Of a stretch of 19,394 nt of DNA, positions 1-6,963 are shown one piece after another (position 1 is the first letter of the stretch; every line of letters starts with the position of its first letter). Both the position numbers and the translations under genes were made by a program. The stretch covers positions 1 through 19,394 of the forward strand of contig CAJBXY010000047.1 in the NCBI GenBank assembly GCA_903959665.1, given 5' to 3'. This DNA is from an uncultured Solirubrobacterales bacterium (GTDB taxonomy: Bacteria > Actinomycetota > Thermoleophilia > Solirubrobacterales > Solirubrobacteraceae). The notes under the pieces are model-generated. The model had not been told where the DNA came from. It ran no database searches and worked only from the letters and a program-made list of their open reading frames with translations.

Positions 1-71
1 GCTCCATCTGCGAGCAAAGTTGCACGTGGGAGGAATCAACCCAGCCGACCGAAACAAAGCGAGGAACATGA
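1..71 (+). CDS. Possible 3' end of an upstream gene (partial)
   Basis: The frame that starts at base 3 is open from the left edge to a TGA at 69-71. That stop overlaps the chosen clpP ATG (68) as ATGA. The same overlap joins folC to the next small gene and links mreC, mreD, PBP2 and rodA, so a real upstream gene ending here is plausible. The visible tail is only about 22 residues (it includes WEESTQPTETKRGT) and has no recognisable motif. In many actinobacteria the gene before clpP is tig (trigger factor) or another clpP. I cannot tell which this is, or whether the open frame is chance. The clpP frame and the third frame are also open here. Confidence 0.3.
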   Translation, partial: SICEQSCTWEESTQPTETKRGT

Positions 72-652
72 GCCCCCTAGTCCCAATGGTCGTAGAGCAG
101 ACCTCACGCGGAGAACGTTCGTTTGACATCTACTCGCGCCTCCTAAACGAGCGAATCATCTTCCTCGGCAGCCAAGTTGACGACCAGATCGCCAACCTCG
201 TTGTCGCGCAGCTTCTTCACCTCGAATCGCAGGATCCGGATAAGGACATCTCGATCTACATCAACTCGCCGGGTGGCTCGGTTTACTCCGGCCTCGCGAT
301 CTACGACACGATGCAGTTCGTCAAGCCTGATGTTTCAACGATCTGCGTTGGCATCGCGATGTCGATGGGCGCGCTGCTGCTGGCCGGCGGAGCGCCAGGC
401 AAGCGGATGGCGCTGCCGAACGCGAAGATTCTGATCCATCAGGTCAGCTCCGGCTTTGAGGGTCAGGCGACCGACATTGAGATTCACGCGCGCGAGATCA
501 TCGACGTCCGCCAGCGGCTTGACCACATCCTCGCCGACCACACCGGCCAGGAGTACGAGAAGGTCCGTACCGACACCGAACGCGACTACTTCATGTCGGC
601 CGAAGAGGCCGCTGCATACGGGATAATTGACAAGGTGATCGCCAAGCATTAG
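68..652 (+). CDS. clpP: ATP-dependent Clp protease proteolytic subunit ClpP
   Basis: ClpP is the serine peptidase of the cytosolic Clp protease: a tetradecameric chamber fed by unfoldases such as ClpX. With the ATG at 68 the product is 194 residues, the usual size, and begins MSPLVPMVVEQTSRGERSFD, the classic ClpP N-terminus. The catalytic triad is visible as Ser99 (IAMSMGA), His124 (ILIHQ) and Asp173 (TERDYF), with the oligomer-forming region INSPGGSV at 66-72. A TTG at 20 in the same frame would add 16 residues. I prefer 68 because family homology starts there and GAGGA (61-65) lies just upstream, although its spacing is short. clpX follows 36 bases downstream, the standard pair. Actinobacteria often carry two clpP genes side by side; only one is visible here and another could lie to the left. 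Confidence 0.97.
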   Translation: MSPLVPMVVEQTSRGERSFDIYSRLLNERIIFLGSQVDDQIANLVVAQLLHLESQDPDKDISIYINSPGGSVYSGLAIYDTMQFVKPDVSTICVGIAMSMGALLLAGGAPGKRMALPNAKILIHQVSSGFEGQATDIEIHAREIIDVRQRLDHILADHTGQEYEKVRTDTERDYFMSAEEAAAYGIIDKVIAKH

Positions 653-688
653 CTGGGCGGCGCCTGCGTTTAGACGAAGGGGAAAGCA

Positions 689-1969
689 ATGGCGCGTCCA
701 ACCGATTCAAGCGAGCAACTGCTCTGTAGTTTCTGCGGCAAATCGCAGCGTCAGGTCAAGAAGCTGATTGCTGGCCCAGGCGTCTACATCTGTGACGAGT
801 GCATCGACCTCTGTAACGAGATCATCGATGAAGAGCTCGCGGTTCCATCATCGTTTGACGTCGAAAACCTTCCCCGGCCGAAGGAGATCTACGACTTCCT
901 CGACGAGTATGTGATCGGGCAGGACGAGGCCAAGCGGACGCTCTCGGTGGCCGTCTACAACCACTACAAGCGAATTCAGATGTCGCAGGGCGAGGAGTGC
1001 GAGATCGAGCTGCAGAAGTCAAACATCCTGCTGCTCGGGCCGACCGGCTGCGGCAAGACGCTGCTGGCACAGACGCTCGCCAAACTGCTGAACGTTCCCT
1101 TCGCGATTGCCGATGCGACAGCGCTGACAGAAGCCGGATATGTCGGCGAGGACGTCGAGAACATCCTGCTGAAACTAATTCAGGCAGCCGACTATGACGT
1201 CAAGAAGGCTGAGACGGGGATCATCTACATCGACGAGGTCGACAAGGTTGCGCGCAAGTCGGAGAGCCCCTCAATCACGCGCGACGTCTCCGGCGAGGGC
1301 GTTCAGCAGGCGCTGCTGAAGATCCTCGAAGGAACGACCGCAAGTGTGCCGCCGCAGGGTGGCCGCAAACATCCCCATCAAGAGTTTCTGACGATCGACA
1401 CAACCAACATCCTCTTCATCTGCGGCGGCGCCTTCGCCAACCTCGACCAGGTGATCGAGAAGCGCGTTGGCCACAAGGGGATCGGCTTTGGCGCAGCAAT
1501 CTCGGCCCGCAGTGAGCACGACCCAGGCAAGATCTTCGCCCAGTGCCTACCCGAAGACCTCGTCAACTACGGCCTGATTCCGGAGTTCATTGGCCGCCTG
1601 CCGGTTACCAGCGCCGTCCACCAGTTGACGCGTGCCGACCTAATCTCAATCCTGACCGAGCCGCGCAACGCGCTGACGAAGCAGTTCCAGACCTTCTTCG
1701 CCTTCGATGGGATCGAACTGGTCTTTGCCGACGATGCGCTCGACTGCGTAGCCGACAAGGCGCTGGAGCGCGAAACCGGCGCCCGCGGCCTCCGCTCAAT
1801 CATCGAAGAGGTGCTGCTAGAGGTTCAGTTTGAGCTGCCGTCGCGCGGCGACGTGAAGAAGTGCGTTGTAACGCGCGAATCGGTTGAGAATGGTTTCCCG
1901 CCGACGCTCGTGACCGAGGCCTCTGGCGACGGCCTAGGCGACGATCAGCAGCTCCCAGAGGCCAGCTAG
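689..1969 (+). CDS. clpX: ATP-dependent Clp protease ATP-binding subunit ClpX
   Basis: ClpX is a hexameric AAA+ unfoldase that recognises tagged proteins and threads them into ClpP. The 426-residue length is typical. The N-terminal C4 zinc-binding domain uses Cys13, Cys16, Cys35 and Cys38. The AAA+ core has Walker A GPTGCGKT (117-124), pore loop GYVGED (150-155), Walker B IIYIDE (178-183), the RKH pore loop at 226-228, an IGFGA loop (265-269) of the kind that docks on ClpP, arginine-finger segment EFIGRLP (299-305) and sensor-2 GARGLRS (364-370). The ATG at 689 is preceded by AAGGGGA (677-683), one of the better ribosome-binding sites in the window. The gene lies just after clpP and 4 bases before a small unknown gene, so the three are probably one transcript. 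Confidence 0.98.
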   Translation: MARPTDSSEQLLCSFCGKSQRQVKKLIAGPGVYICDECIDLCNEIIDEELAVPSSFDVENLPRPKEIYDFLDEYVIGQDEAKRTLSVAVYNHYKRIQMSQGEECEIELQKSNILLLGPTGCGKTLLAQTLAKLLNVPFAIADATALTEAGYVGEDVENILLKLIQAADYDVKKAETGIIYIDEVDKVARKSESPSITRDVSGEGVQQALLKILEGTTASVPPQGGRKHPHQEFLTIDTTNILFICGGAFANLDQVIEKRVGHKGIGFGAAISARSEHDPGKIFAQCLPEDLVNYGLIPEFIGRLPVTSAVHQLTRADLISILTEPRNALTKQFQTFFAFDGIELVFADDALDCVADKALERETGARGLRSIIEEVLLEVQFELPSRGDVKKCVVTRESVENGFPPTLVTEASGDGLGDDQQLPEAS

Positions 1970-1973
1970 AACG

Positions 1974-2240
1974 ATGAAGCCAAACCTGAAGACAATCCCT
2001 TGGATGGCGGCGATGCAGGCAACGATGGTCGTCACCGACCACTGGCGTCGGCTAGACCCGAAAGACCGCTCGAAGGCGCTGAAGACGCTTGCTGATTCGC
2101 GCGGCCTCCCAAACCGGATGACGGCAGCGCAGCGCGAACACTTGATCGAAGTTGCCCGCAAGATCGATCACCGCGGCCTGATGGCCGACCTCGCGCCGAT
2201 CCCCGTTCCGGGGCTTCGCGGCGGCCGCAAGAAGCGCTGA
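1974..2240 (+). CDS. Hypothetical basic 88-residue protein
   Basis: I do not recognise a named family. The predicted 88-residue protein begins MKPNLKTIPWMAAMQATMVV and ends in a basic tail, GGRKKR. It has no convincing membrane span or signal peptide. The middle (about 20-66) is charged and looks helical: HWRRLDPKDR, then a MTAAQREHLIEVARKI stretch, with a linker rich in Gly, Pro and Arg at 70-88. It starts 4 bases after the clpX stop, which suggests co-transcription or coupled translation, and ends 40 bases before valS. Codon use resembles the neighbours, so it is probably a real gene rather than a chance frame. The basic, helical make-up would fit a nucleic-acid-binding or ribosome-associated protein, but that is a guess. 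Confidence 0.7.
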   Translation: MKPNLKTIPWMAAMQATMVVTDHWRRLDPKDRSKALKTLADSRGLPNRMTAAQREHLIEVARKIDHRGLMADLAPIPVPGLRGGRKKR

Positions 2241-2247
2241 GCGCTCA
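2238..2247. repeat. 10-bp perfect palindrome on the stop codon of the 88-residue gene
   Basis: TGAGCGCTCA is a perfect palindrome whose first three bases are the TGA stop. It lies about 20 bases upstream of the proposed valS -10 box, so it could be a weak operator or a short hairpin. A 10-bp palindrome can arise by chance in GC-rich DNA. Confidence 0.35.
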
Positions 2248-2266
2248 CTCGGCGGCGCGCGCGTCG

Positions 2267-2272
2267 TAGACT
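2267..2272 (+). promoter_or_regulatory. Putative -10 box for valS (leaderless start)
   Basis: TAGACT fits the actinobacterial -10 pattern TANNNT and ends 8 bases before the GTG of valS. Transcription would then begin at or within a base or two of the start codon, giving a leaderless mRNA, which agrees with the lack of any Shine-Dalgarno sequence. The hexamer 17 bases upstream (CTCACT, 2244-2249) is a poor -35. Confidence 0.45.
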
Positions 2273-2280
2273 CAGCCGCC

Positions 2281-4830
2281 GTGCCTGACTTCACTGAGAA
2301 GAAGCGCTTTGAGCCGGCTGAATCCGAGCCGCAGATGATGCAGCGCTGGCTCGACTCCGGCCTCTTCCACGGTGACGCCAAGGGAACAGCGAGCGAGAAC
2401 TACTCGATTGCGATTCCACCGCCGAACGTGACCGGCGCGCTGCACATGGGTCACGCGCTCAACGGCTCAATCCAAGACACGCTTATTCGCTTCCACCGGA
2501 TGCGCGGCCGAAACACGGAGTGGATTCTCGGCACCGACCACGCTGGAATTGCGACGCAGACGCAGGTGGAGAAGAAACTGATCGAAGAAGGCAGCTCGCG
2601 TGAAGAGCTTGGCCGCGAAGCTTTTGTCGAGCGGGTCTGGCAGTGGCGGGAAGAGTTCGGCGGCACGATCATCGAGCAGTTCGGCCGGCTCGGCGCCTCC
2701 TGCGACTACGAGCGCGAGCGCTTCACACTCGACGAGGGCTATGAGCGCGCTGTGCGCCAGGTCTTCTGCGACCTCTACGAGGACGGCGCGATCTACCGCG
2801 ATCAATACCTCGTCAACTGGGACCCAGGTAGCCAGTCGGCTATCTCCGACCTTGAGGTCGAGGAGCGTGAGGTAACCGACACGCTCTTTGAGATCGCATA
2901 CCCGCTGGCCGACGGCAGCGGCGAAGTCGTCGTTGCGACGGTGCGACCGGAGACGATGCTCGGCGACAGCGCCGTCGCCGTCAATCCGAGTGACGAACGC
3001 TTCAAACACCTGATCGGCAAGCGCGTAAAGCTTCCTTTGACCGGTCGCGAGCTGGAGATCATCGGCGACGACTACGTCAAGACGGATTTCGGTACCGGCG
3101 CGCTGAAGATCACGCCGGCGCACGACCCGAATGACTTTGAGATTGGCCGTCGCCACGGCCTCGACGAGATCATCGTGATCGGCGAAGACGGCGCGATGAC
3201 GGAGCTGGCCGGCCGGTTCGCTGGCCTCAAGGCGGCCGAGGCGCAGCTGGCGGTAGTGGAAGCGCTGCGCGAAGAGGGGCTACTACGCGGCGAAGAGCCG
3301 TACGTCCACGCTGTGCCATTTTCACACCGCTCAGGTGAGCGGATCGAACCGTTGATCTCGCTGCAGTGGTTCATGAAGATGGACGAACTTGCTCCGCCGG
3401 CGATTGAGGCGGTGCGGGACGGGCGCGTGGCAATCCATCCACCCAGCCAATCGAAGCGCTACACCGACTGGCTCGAAGAGATTCGCCCTTGGTGCATCTC
3501 GCGCCAGCTCTGGTGGGGTCATCGGCTGCCGGTCTGGTACCGCGGCGAGGAAACCTACGTTGGGATGGATGAGCCGCAAGGCGATGGCTGGGTTCGCGAA
3601 GAGGACGTGCTCGACACCTGGTTTAGCTCCGCGCTGTGGCCTTTCGCAACGCTCGGTTGGCCGGAAGAAACTCCCGAATTCAAAGCCTTCTACCCGACCG
3701 ACGTACTGTCAACCGCGCGCGACATCCTCTTCCTCTGGGTCGCGCGGATGGTGATGATGGGCCTGCGCTTCACCGGCGAGGTTCCCTTCAGCGATGTTTA
3801 CGTTCACTCGGTTATTCAGGCTCCCGATGGGCGGCGGATGAGCAAGTCGCTCGGCACCGGCATCGACCCAATCACAGAGATCGACGAGCACGGCGCCGAC
3901 GCCGTTCGTTTCGGCCTGCTGGCGATGTCATCGACGCAGGACGTGCGCTACTCCCGCGAGCGCGTAGAGCAAGGGCAAGCGCTCGCCAACAAGCTCTTCA
4001 ACGCTTCACGCTTCGTGCTACTCAACGTTGGCGAAGAGGTTGGGCTGGAGCCGTTCGTTGGCGCTGACGCGCCGGTTGAGGACCGTTGGATCGTGTCGCG
4101 GCTAACGCAGGTTGTTACCGAAACGAGCGAGCAGATCGAACAGTTCGAGTTCTCAAAGGCGGCGTTTGGCCTTTACGACTTCGTTTACGGCGACCTTTGC
4201 GACTGGTACCTCGAGCTGATCAAGGGGCGCGAATTCGACGCCGAACTGTCGGCGACCGTCTGTTACGTGCTGCGTTCAACGCTGGCGCTAGCGCACCCCT
4301 TCATTCCGTTCGTCACCGAGCAGCTCTGGGAGTCGGTGCCTGGCGCCGAAGGGCTGCTGATCGGGGCGCCGTTCCCGCTGGCGAATGACACCCTGCTCGA
4401 TGCCGAGGCCGAGCAACGGGTCGGCGACGTGATCGCTGCCGTTACCGCGCTGCGCTCATGGCGCAGCGGTGCCAACGTTAAGCCAGGCGCCCAGCTCGGG
4501 GCAAAGATTGAGTCGGCTTCGCTCGGCGCCGACTCTGAGCTGATCGCACGTTTGGCGCGGCTCGACCTCAGCGCCTTTAGCGGCGACGTGTCGGGCAGCA
4601 TCGCCGTTCCCGGCGGGACGATCGAGATCAGCGCCGGCGACGCAATCGACGTTGAGGCTCAGCAGCGCGAGCGCGCCCAGCGCCGCGCCGGGCTCGAAGG
4701 CGAGATCGCGCGCGCGGAGAGCAAGCTCGCGAACGAGGCTTTCGTAGCCAAAGCGCCGGCCGAGCTAGTCGCCGGTGAGCAAGCAAAGCTCGACCGGCTG
4801 CGCGACGAGCTCGGCGCGCTCGGCGCCTGA
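2281..4830 (+). CDS. valS: Valine--tRNA ligase (ValRS)
   Basis: This class Ia synthetase activates valine with ATP and charges tRNA-Val in the cytosol. The 849-residue length is normal. The HIGH signature is present as HMGH (55-58) and the KMSKS loop as RMSKS (519-523). The editing (CP1) domain between them shows TVRPETMLGD and the GTGALKITPAHDPND stretch that guards against mischarged threonine. The end (about 790-849) is a charged helical arm rich in Arg, Glu and Ala, the usual C-terminal coiled coil that contacts tRNA. The GTG at 2281 gives the expected N-terminus (MPDFTEKKRFEPAESE). No ribosome-binding site is visible, but a -10-like box lies 8 bases upstream. folC follows after 18 bases, an arrangement shared with many Gram-positive bacteria. 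Confidence 0.97.
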   Translation: MPDFTEKKRFEPAESEPQMMQRWLDSGLFHGDAKGTASENYSIAIPPPNVTGALHMGHALNGSIQDTLIRFHRMRGRNTEWILGTDHAGIATQTQVEKKLIEEGSSREELGREAFVERVWQWREEFGGTIIEQFGRLGASCDYERERFTLDEGYERAVRQVFCDLYEDGAIYRDQYLVNWDPGSQSAISDLEVEEREVTDTLFEIAYPLADGSGEVVVATVRPETMLGDSAVAVNPSDERFKHLIGKRVKLPLTGRELEIIGDDYVKTDFGTGALKITPAHDPNDFEIGRRHGLDEIIVIGEDGAMTELAGRFAGLKAAEAQLAVVEALREEGLLRGEEPYVHAVPFSHRSGERIEPLISLQWFMKMDELAPPAIEAVRDGRVAIHPPSQSKRYTDWLEEIRPWCISRQLWWGHRLPVWYRGEETYVGMDEPQGDGWVREEDVLDTWFSSALWPFATLGWPEETPEFKAFYPTDVLSTARDILFLWVARMVMMGLRFTGEVPFSDVYVHSVIQAPDGRRMSKSLGTGIDPITEIDEHGADAVRFGLLAMSSTQDVRYSRERVEQGQALANKLFNASRFVLLNVGEEVGLEPFVGADAPVEDRWIVSRLTQVVTETSEQIEQFEFSKAAFGLYDFVYGDLCDWYLELIKGREFDAELSATVCYVLRSTLALAHPFIPFVTEQLWESVPGAEGLLIGAPFPLANDTLLDAEAEQRVGDVIAAVTALRSWRSGANVKPGAQLGAKIESASLGADSELIARLARLDLSAFSGDVSGSIAVPGGTIEISAGDAIDVEAQQRERAQRRAGLEGEIARAESKLANEAFVAKAPAELVAGEQAKLDRLRDELGALGA

Positions 4831-4833
4831 GCG
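4817..4833. repeat. Inverted repeat spanning the valS stop codon
   Basis: The 7-base arms CGCTCGG and CTGAGCG pair around a CGC loop, with one G-U pair. The TGA stop of valS lies in the 3' arm. There is no T-run after it, so it is not a classical intrinsic terminator, and folC starts only 15 bases later. It may be an intercistronic hairpin or chance. Confidence 0.35.
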
Positions 4834-4848
4834 GAACGCGAGATCGGC

Positions 4849-6111
4849 GTGCAGCCAGGGAACGCGAGGCAGTGGAGTGAGATCGACGCCGAGCGCTGGC
4901 TGCTTTCGTTAGAGAATTTCGGCATCGAACTTGGCCTCGAGCGGATTGAAGCGCTGCTCGCCGCGCTCGGCTCGCCGCAGCGGCGCGGGCGAATCGTCCA
5001 CGTTGTCGGCTCGAACGGAAAGTCGTCGGTGACGAGGATGATCGAGGCGATCTTGCGTGAGCACGGTTTGGTCGTCGGCGCCTACCTCTCGCCGCACTTC
5101 ATCTCCTTCACGGAACGGATTCTGATCAACGGCTCAGCGACCGCCGCGGCAGCATTCGCCGCGGCAGCCGAGAGCGTCAATGCGGCCGCTGCGCAGCTCG
5201 AGAAGGCTCAGCCGGCGCTCGGGCCGGTGACGCAGTTCGAAGCGCTAACGGCGATCGCCTTCAGCGAGTTTGAGCGAGCCGAAGTGGAGGCTGCAGTGAT
5301 CGAAGCCGGGCTGGGAGGGCGGCTCGACGCAACCAACGTGACCGACTCGGCCGTTCAGGTGTGTACGGGAATATCGCTTGAGCACACGGCGCTGCTGGGG
5401 GCGACGACCGCGGCGATCGCAGCCGAGAAGCTCGCCGTCGTGAGGCCGGGCAGCACTCTCGTCGTCGGCGCCGATCTTGACCCCGCCGCGCTTTCGGTGG
5501 CCGTTGATCGCTGCGCGCAGCAGGGCGCGCGGCTGGTTGTTGCCGGTCGTGACGCGCCCGCCGCGCTGTCGGTTGGCGGCGATTTTCAGCGAGCGAACTT
5601 TGCGCTCGCTGCTGCGGGTGCCCACGCCCTGCTCGGTTCGCTCGACAGCGCCGCGGTTGAGCGGGCGGCCGGCGGCCTACTGATTCCTGGCCGCTACGAG
5701 ATCGTCGGCAGCGAGCCGACGACGATCTTCGACGGCGCCCACAACGACGCCGGCGCGGCGGCGCTGTTGACCTCTCTGGCGGCCGAGTCGGGCGCGGTGA
5801 GGACGATCGGTTGCCTTTCCGTCCTCGACGACAAGGACGCTGAAGCGATGCTGACCGTCCTAGGCCAATGCTCAGATGAGCTGATCTTCACCCGCGCGAG
5901 CCATCCGCGAGCGCTCGATCCGGCCGTGCTGGCGGAGATCAACGAGCGGCTCGACGGTCCGCCGGCGCGCGTCGTCCAGTCGCCGCACGAGGCGTTGGAG
6001 CAGGCGCGCCTCGCTGCCGGAGCCGACGGACTGGCCTTCGCTGCCGGTTCTCTCTACCTGATCGCCGACCTCAAGCGTGGCGCTGACGCCACAGGCGGAT
6101 CAACGCTATGA
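4849..6111 (+). CDS. folC: Folylpolyglutamate synthase / dihydrofolate synthase (FolC, Mur-ligase family)
   Basis: FolC adds glutamate to folates, and in many bacteria also to dihydropteroate, using ATP. The 420-residue length is typical. The P-loop is VVGSNGKSSVTR (52-63), a mild variant of the family GTNGKGS. The segments YLSPHFISFTERI, FEALTAIAF and GLGGRLDATN are characteristic of FolC. The C-terminal ligase domain carries IFDGAHNDAGA (Asp295, His298, Asn299). The start is a GTG at 4849 with only a poor ribosome-binding site, 18 bases after valS, so translation may depend on the valS ribosomes. The gene ends in ATGA shared with the next small gene. The sequence alone does not show whether both synthase activities are present. 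The stretch around 90-115 is unusually rich in alanine. Confidence 0.95.
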   Translation: MQPGNARQWSEIDAERWLLSLENFGIELGLERIEALLAALGSPQRRGRIVHVVGSNGKSSVTRMIEAILREHGLVVGAYLSPHFISFTERILINGSATAAAAFAAAAESVNAAAAQLEKAQPALGPVTQFEALTAIAFSEFERAEVEAAVIEAGLGGRLDATNVTDSAVQVCTGISLEHTALLGATTAAIAAEKLAVVRPGSTLVVGADLDPAALSVAVDRCAQQGARLVVAGRDAPAALSVGGDFQRANFALAAAGAHALLGSLDSAAVERAAGGLLIPGRYEIVGSEPTTIFDGAHNDAGAAALLTSLAAESGAVRTIGCLSVLDDKDAEAMLTVLGQCSDELIFTRASHPRALDPAVLAEINERLDGPPARVVQSPHEALEQARLAAGADGLAFAAGSLYLIADLKRGADATGGSTL

Positions 6112-6224
6112 ACGAAAACGGGCCCTCAGTGATCGCGATGGTGGTGACCGTCGCCGTGCTCGTTGCCGTCGTGATTCTCGTATTCTTTGGCGTCGGCTAC
6201 CTGCTCGGGAAGGTCTTCCTTTAG
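6108..6224 (+). CDS. Single-span membrane microprotein (38 residues)
   Basis: This short reading frame opens with an ATG that overlaps the folC TGA as ATGA, the same coupling used in the mre operon. It encodes 38 residues: a polar N-terminus (MNENGPS), one long hydrophobic stretch from about 8 to 34 rich in Val, Leu, Ile and Ala (VVTVAVLVAVVILVFFGVG), and the end LLGKVFL. This is a clear single transmembrane helix with almost no soluble part. In Streptomyces and Mycobacterium the gene after folC encodes a larger membrane protein (DUF4233), so this may be a reduced or unrelated occupant of the same slot. Function unknown; it could modulate a membrane partner. The tight overlap and clean hydrophobic pattern favour a real gene. 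Confidence 0.6.
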   Translation: MNENGPSVIAMVVTVAVLVAVVILVFFGVGYLLGKVFL

Positions 6225-6266
6225 CTCGCGGGCGAGCGCGTTGCTGGCCGCGGCGATTGGCAGGCA

Positions 6267-6285
6267 TTCGCCAACTGATGGCGAA
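6267..6285. promoter_or_regulatory. 19-bp inverted repeat, candidate operator upstream of the zinc-ribbon gene
   Basis: TTCGCCA and TGGCGAA form a perfect 7-bp inverted repeat around ACTGA. It is centred at 6276, where the -35 element would fall relative to the putative -10 at 6294. No T-run follows, so an operator or activator site is more likely than a terminator. Inference from position and symmetry only. Confidence 0.45.
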
Positions 6286-6293
6286 CAGTGCTC

Positions 6294-6299
6294 TACGAT
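6294..6299 (+). promoter_or_regulatory. Putative -10 box for the zinc-ribbon gene
   Basis: TACGAT fits TANNNT and lies 12 bases before the ATG at 6312, which would give a leader of only about 5 bases. The hexamer 17 bases upstream (CCAACT) is not a -35 consensus and lies inside the inverted repeat, which would fit an activator-dependent promoter. Confidence 0.35.
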
Positions 6300-6311
6300 C
6301 TGACTGCCACG

Positions 6312-6941
6312 ATGACCTTTCCATTAGCAATATTCGGCCTCGACGGCCTCTTCAACATGGTTGCCCAGCTGATTGTGCTGGCGGCAGTCGTGATCTGGCT
6401 GGCGCTCGTTTGGTACACCTTCACCGACGCGCGCCGTCGCCTCGAGGACAAGATGCTGATCCGCTCGGCAACCGCCGCAGCGCTGATTTTCCCGCTCGTT
6501 GGAACGGTCGTCTACGTGATCGTTCGCCCTCCTGAATACATCGAAGACCGAATTGAGCGCGAACTTGAGATGGAGGCGGCGGCGGCTCGCCTTGCCTCGG
6601 CCGATTATCAAGCATGCCCGCACTGCGAAGCGATCGTCGGCGGTCAGTTCCTTCGCTGTCCTCACTGCATGCGCAAGCTCCGCGACGCCTGCGTTGGTTG
6701 CGGCAAGCCGCTCGACCCTGATTGGCTGCTCTGCCCGTACTGCGAATCTGAGATCGAGGGCGTGACGCCGGCTCGCAAGCCACGGCTTGGGCGAAGCCGT
6801 CAAGTCGAAGAGGAAGAGGTTGTGTTCGAAGAGGAATACAGCGAGGACGAGGTCGCAGAGTTCGAAGCGTTCGATCTCGATACCGTCTCCGAAGAACCCT
6901 CAGCGCCGGTCGCGGTCGATGACCCCGACGAGACGCGCTAA
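6312..6941 (+). CDS. Membrane-anchored double zinc-ribbon protein
   Basis: No gene name is known to me. From the ATG at 6312 the product is 209 residues. Two hydrophobic segments (about 14-37 and 51-71) are joined by a basic loop (TDARRRLEDK) and followed by VRPPEYIEDR. This part resembles the short two-helix module found at the N-terminus of phospholipase-D/cardiolipin-synthase proteins. Two zinc ribbons follow, with Cys pairs at 102/105 and 116/119, then 127/130 and 141/144 (CPHC, CPHC, CVGC, CPYC). The last 50 residues are a very acidic, disordered-looking tail. A GTG at 6288 would add 8 residues; I prefer the ATG because a -10-like box lies between the two. ndk follows 22 bases later. Such proteins occur in Thermoleophilia as I recall them; the role is unknown. 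Confidence 0.85.
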   Translation: MTFPLAIFGLDGLFNMVAQLIVLAAVVIWLALVWYTFTDARRRLEDKMLIRSATAAALIFPLVGTVVYVIVRPPEYIEDRIERELEMEAAAARLASADYQACPHCEAIVGGQFLRCPHCMRKLRDACVGCGKPLDPDWLLCPYCESEIEGVTPARKPRLGRSRQVEEEEVVFEEEYSEDEVAEFEAFDLDTVSEEPSAPVAVDDPDETR

Positions 6942-6963
6942 CCAACCGAAAGCAGAGAACCTG

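Noticed and set aside
2467..3156. 229-residue open frame on the minus strand inside valS
   Set aside because: It lies opposite the conserved valS editing region, shows no protein motif and has no promoter or ribosome-binding site. Long antisense frames are common in GC-rich genes.
5125..5200. Alanine-rich, GC-rich stretch in folC that might suggest a repeat or frameshift
   Set aside because: The reading frame and the downstream FolC motifs stay intact, so it is only a low-complexity helix.
6787..6963. N-terminal extension of ndk into the zinc-ribbon gene
   Set aside because: Ndk normally starts with the MERTLILVKPD segment at 6964, and the upstream part is out-of-frame zinc-ribbon sequence.
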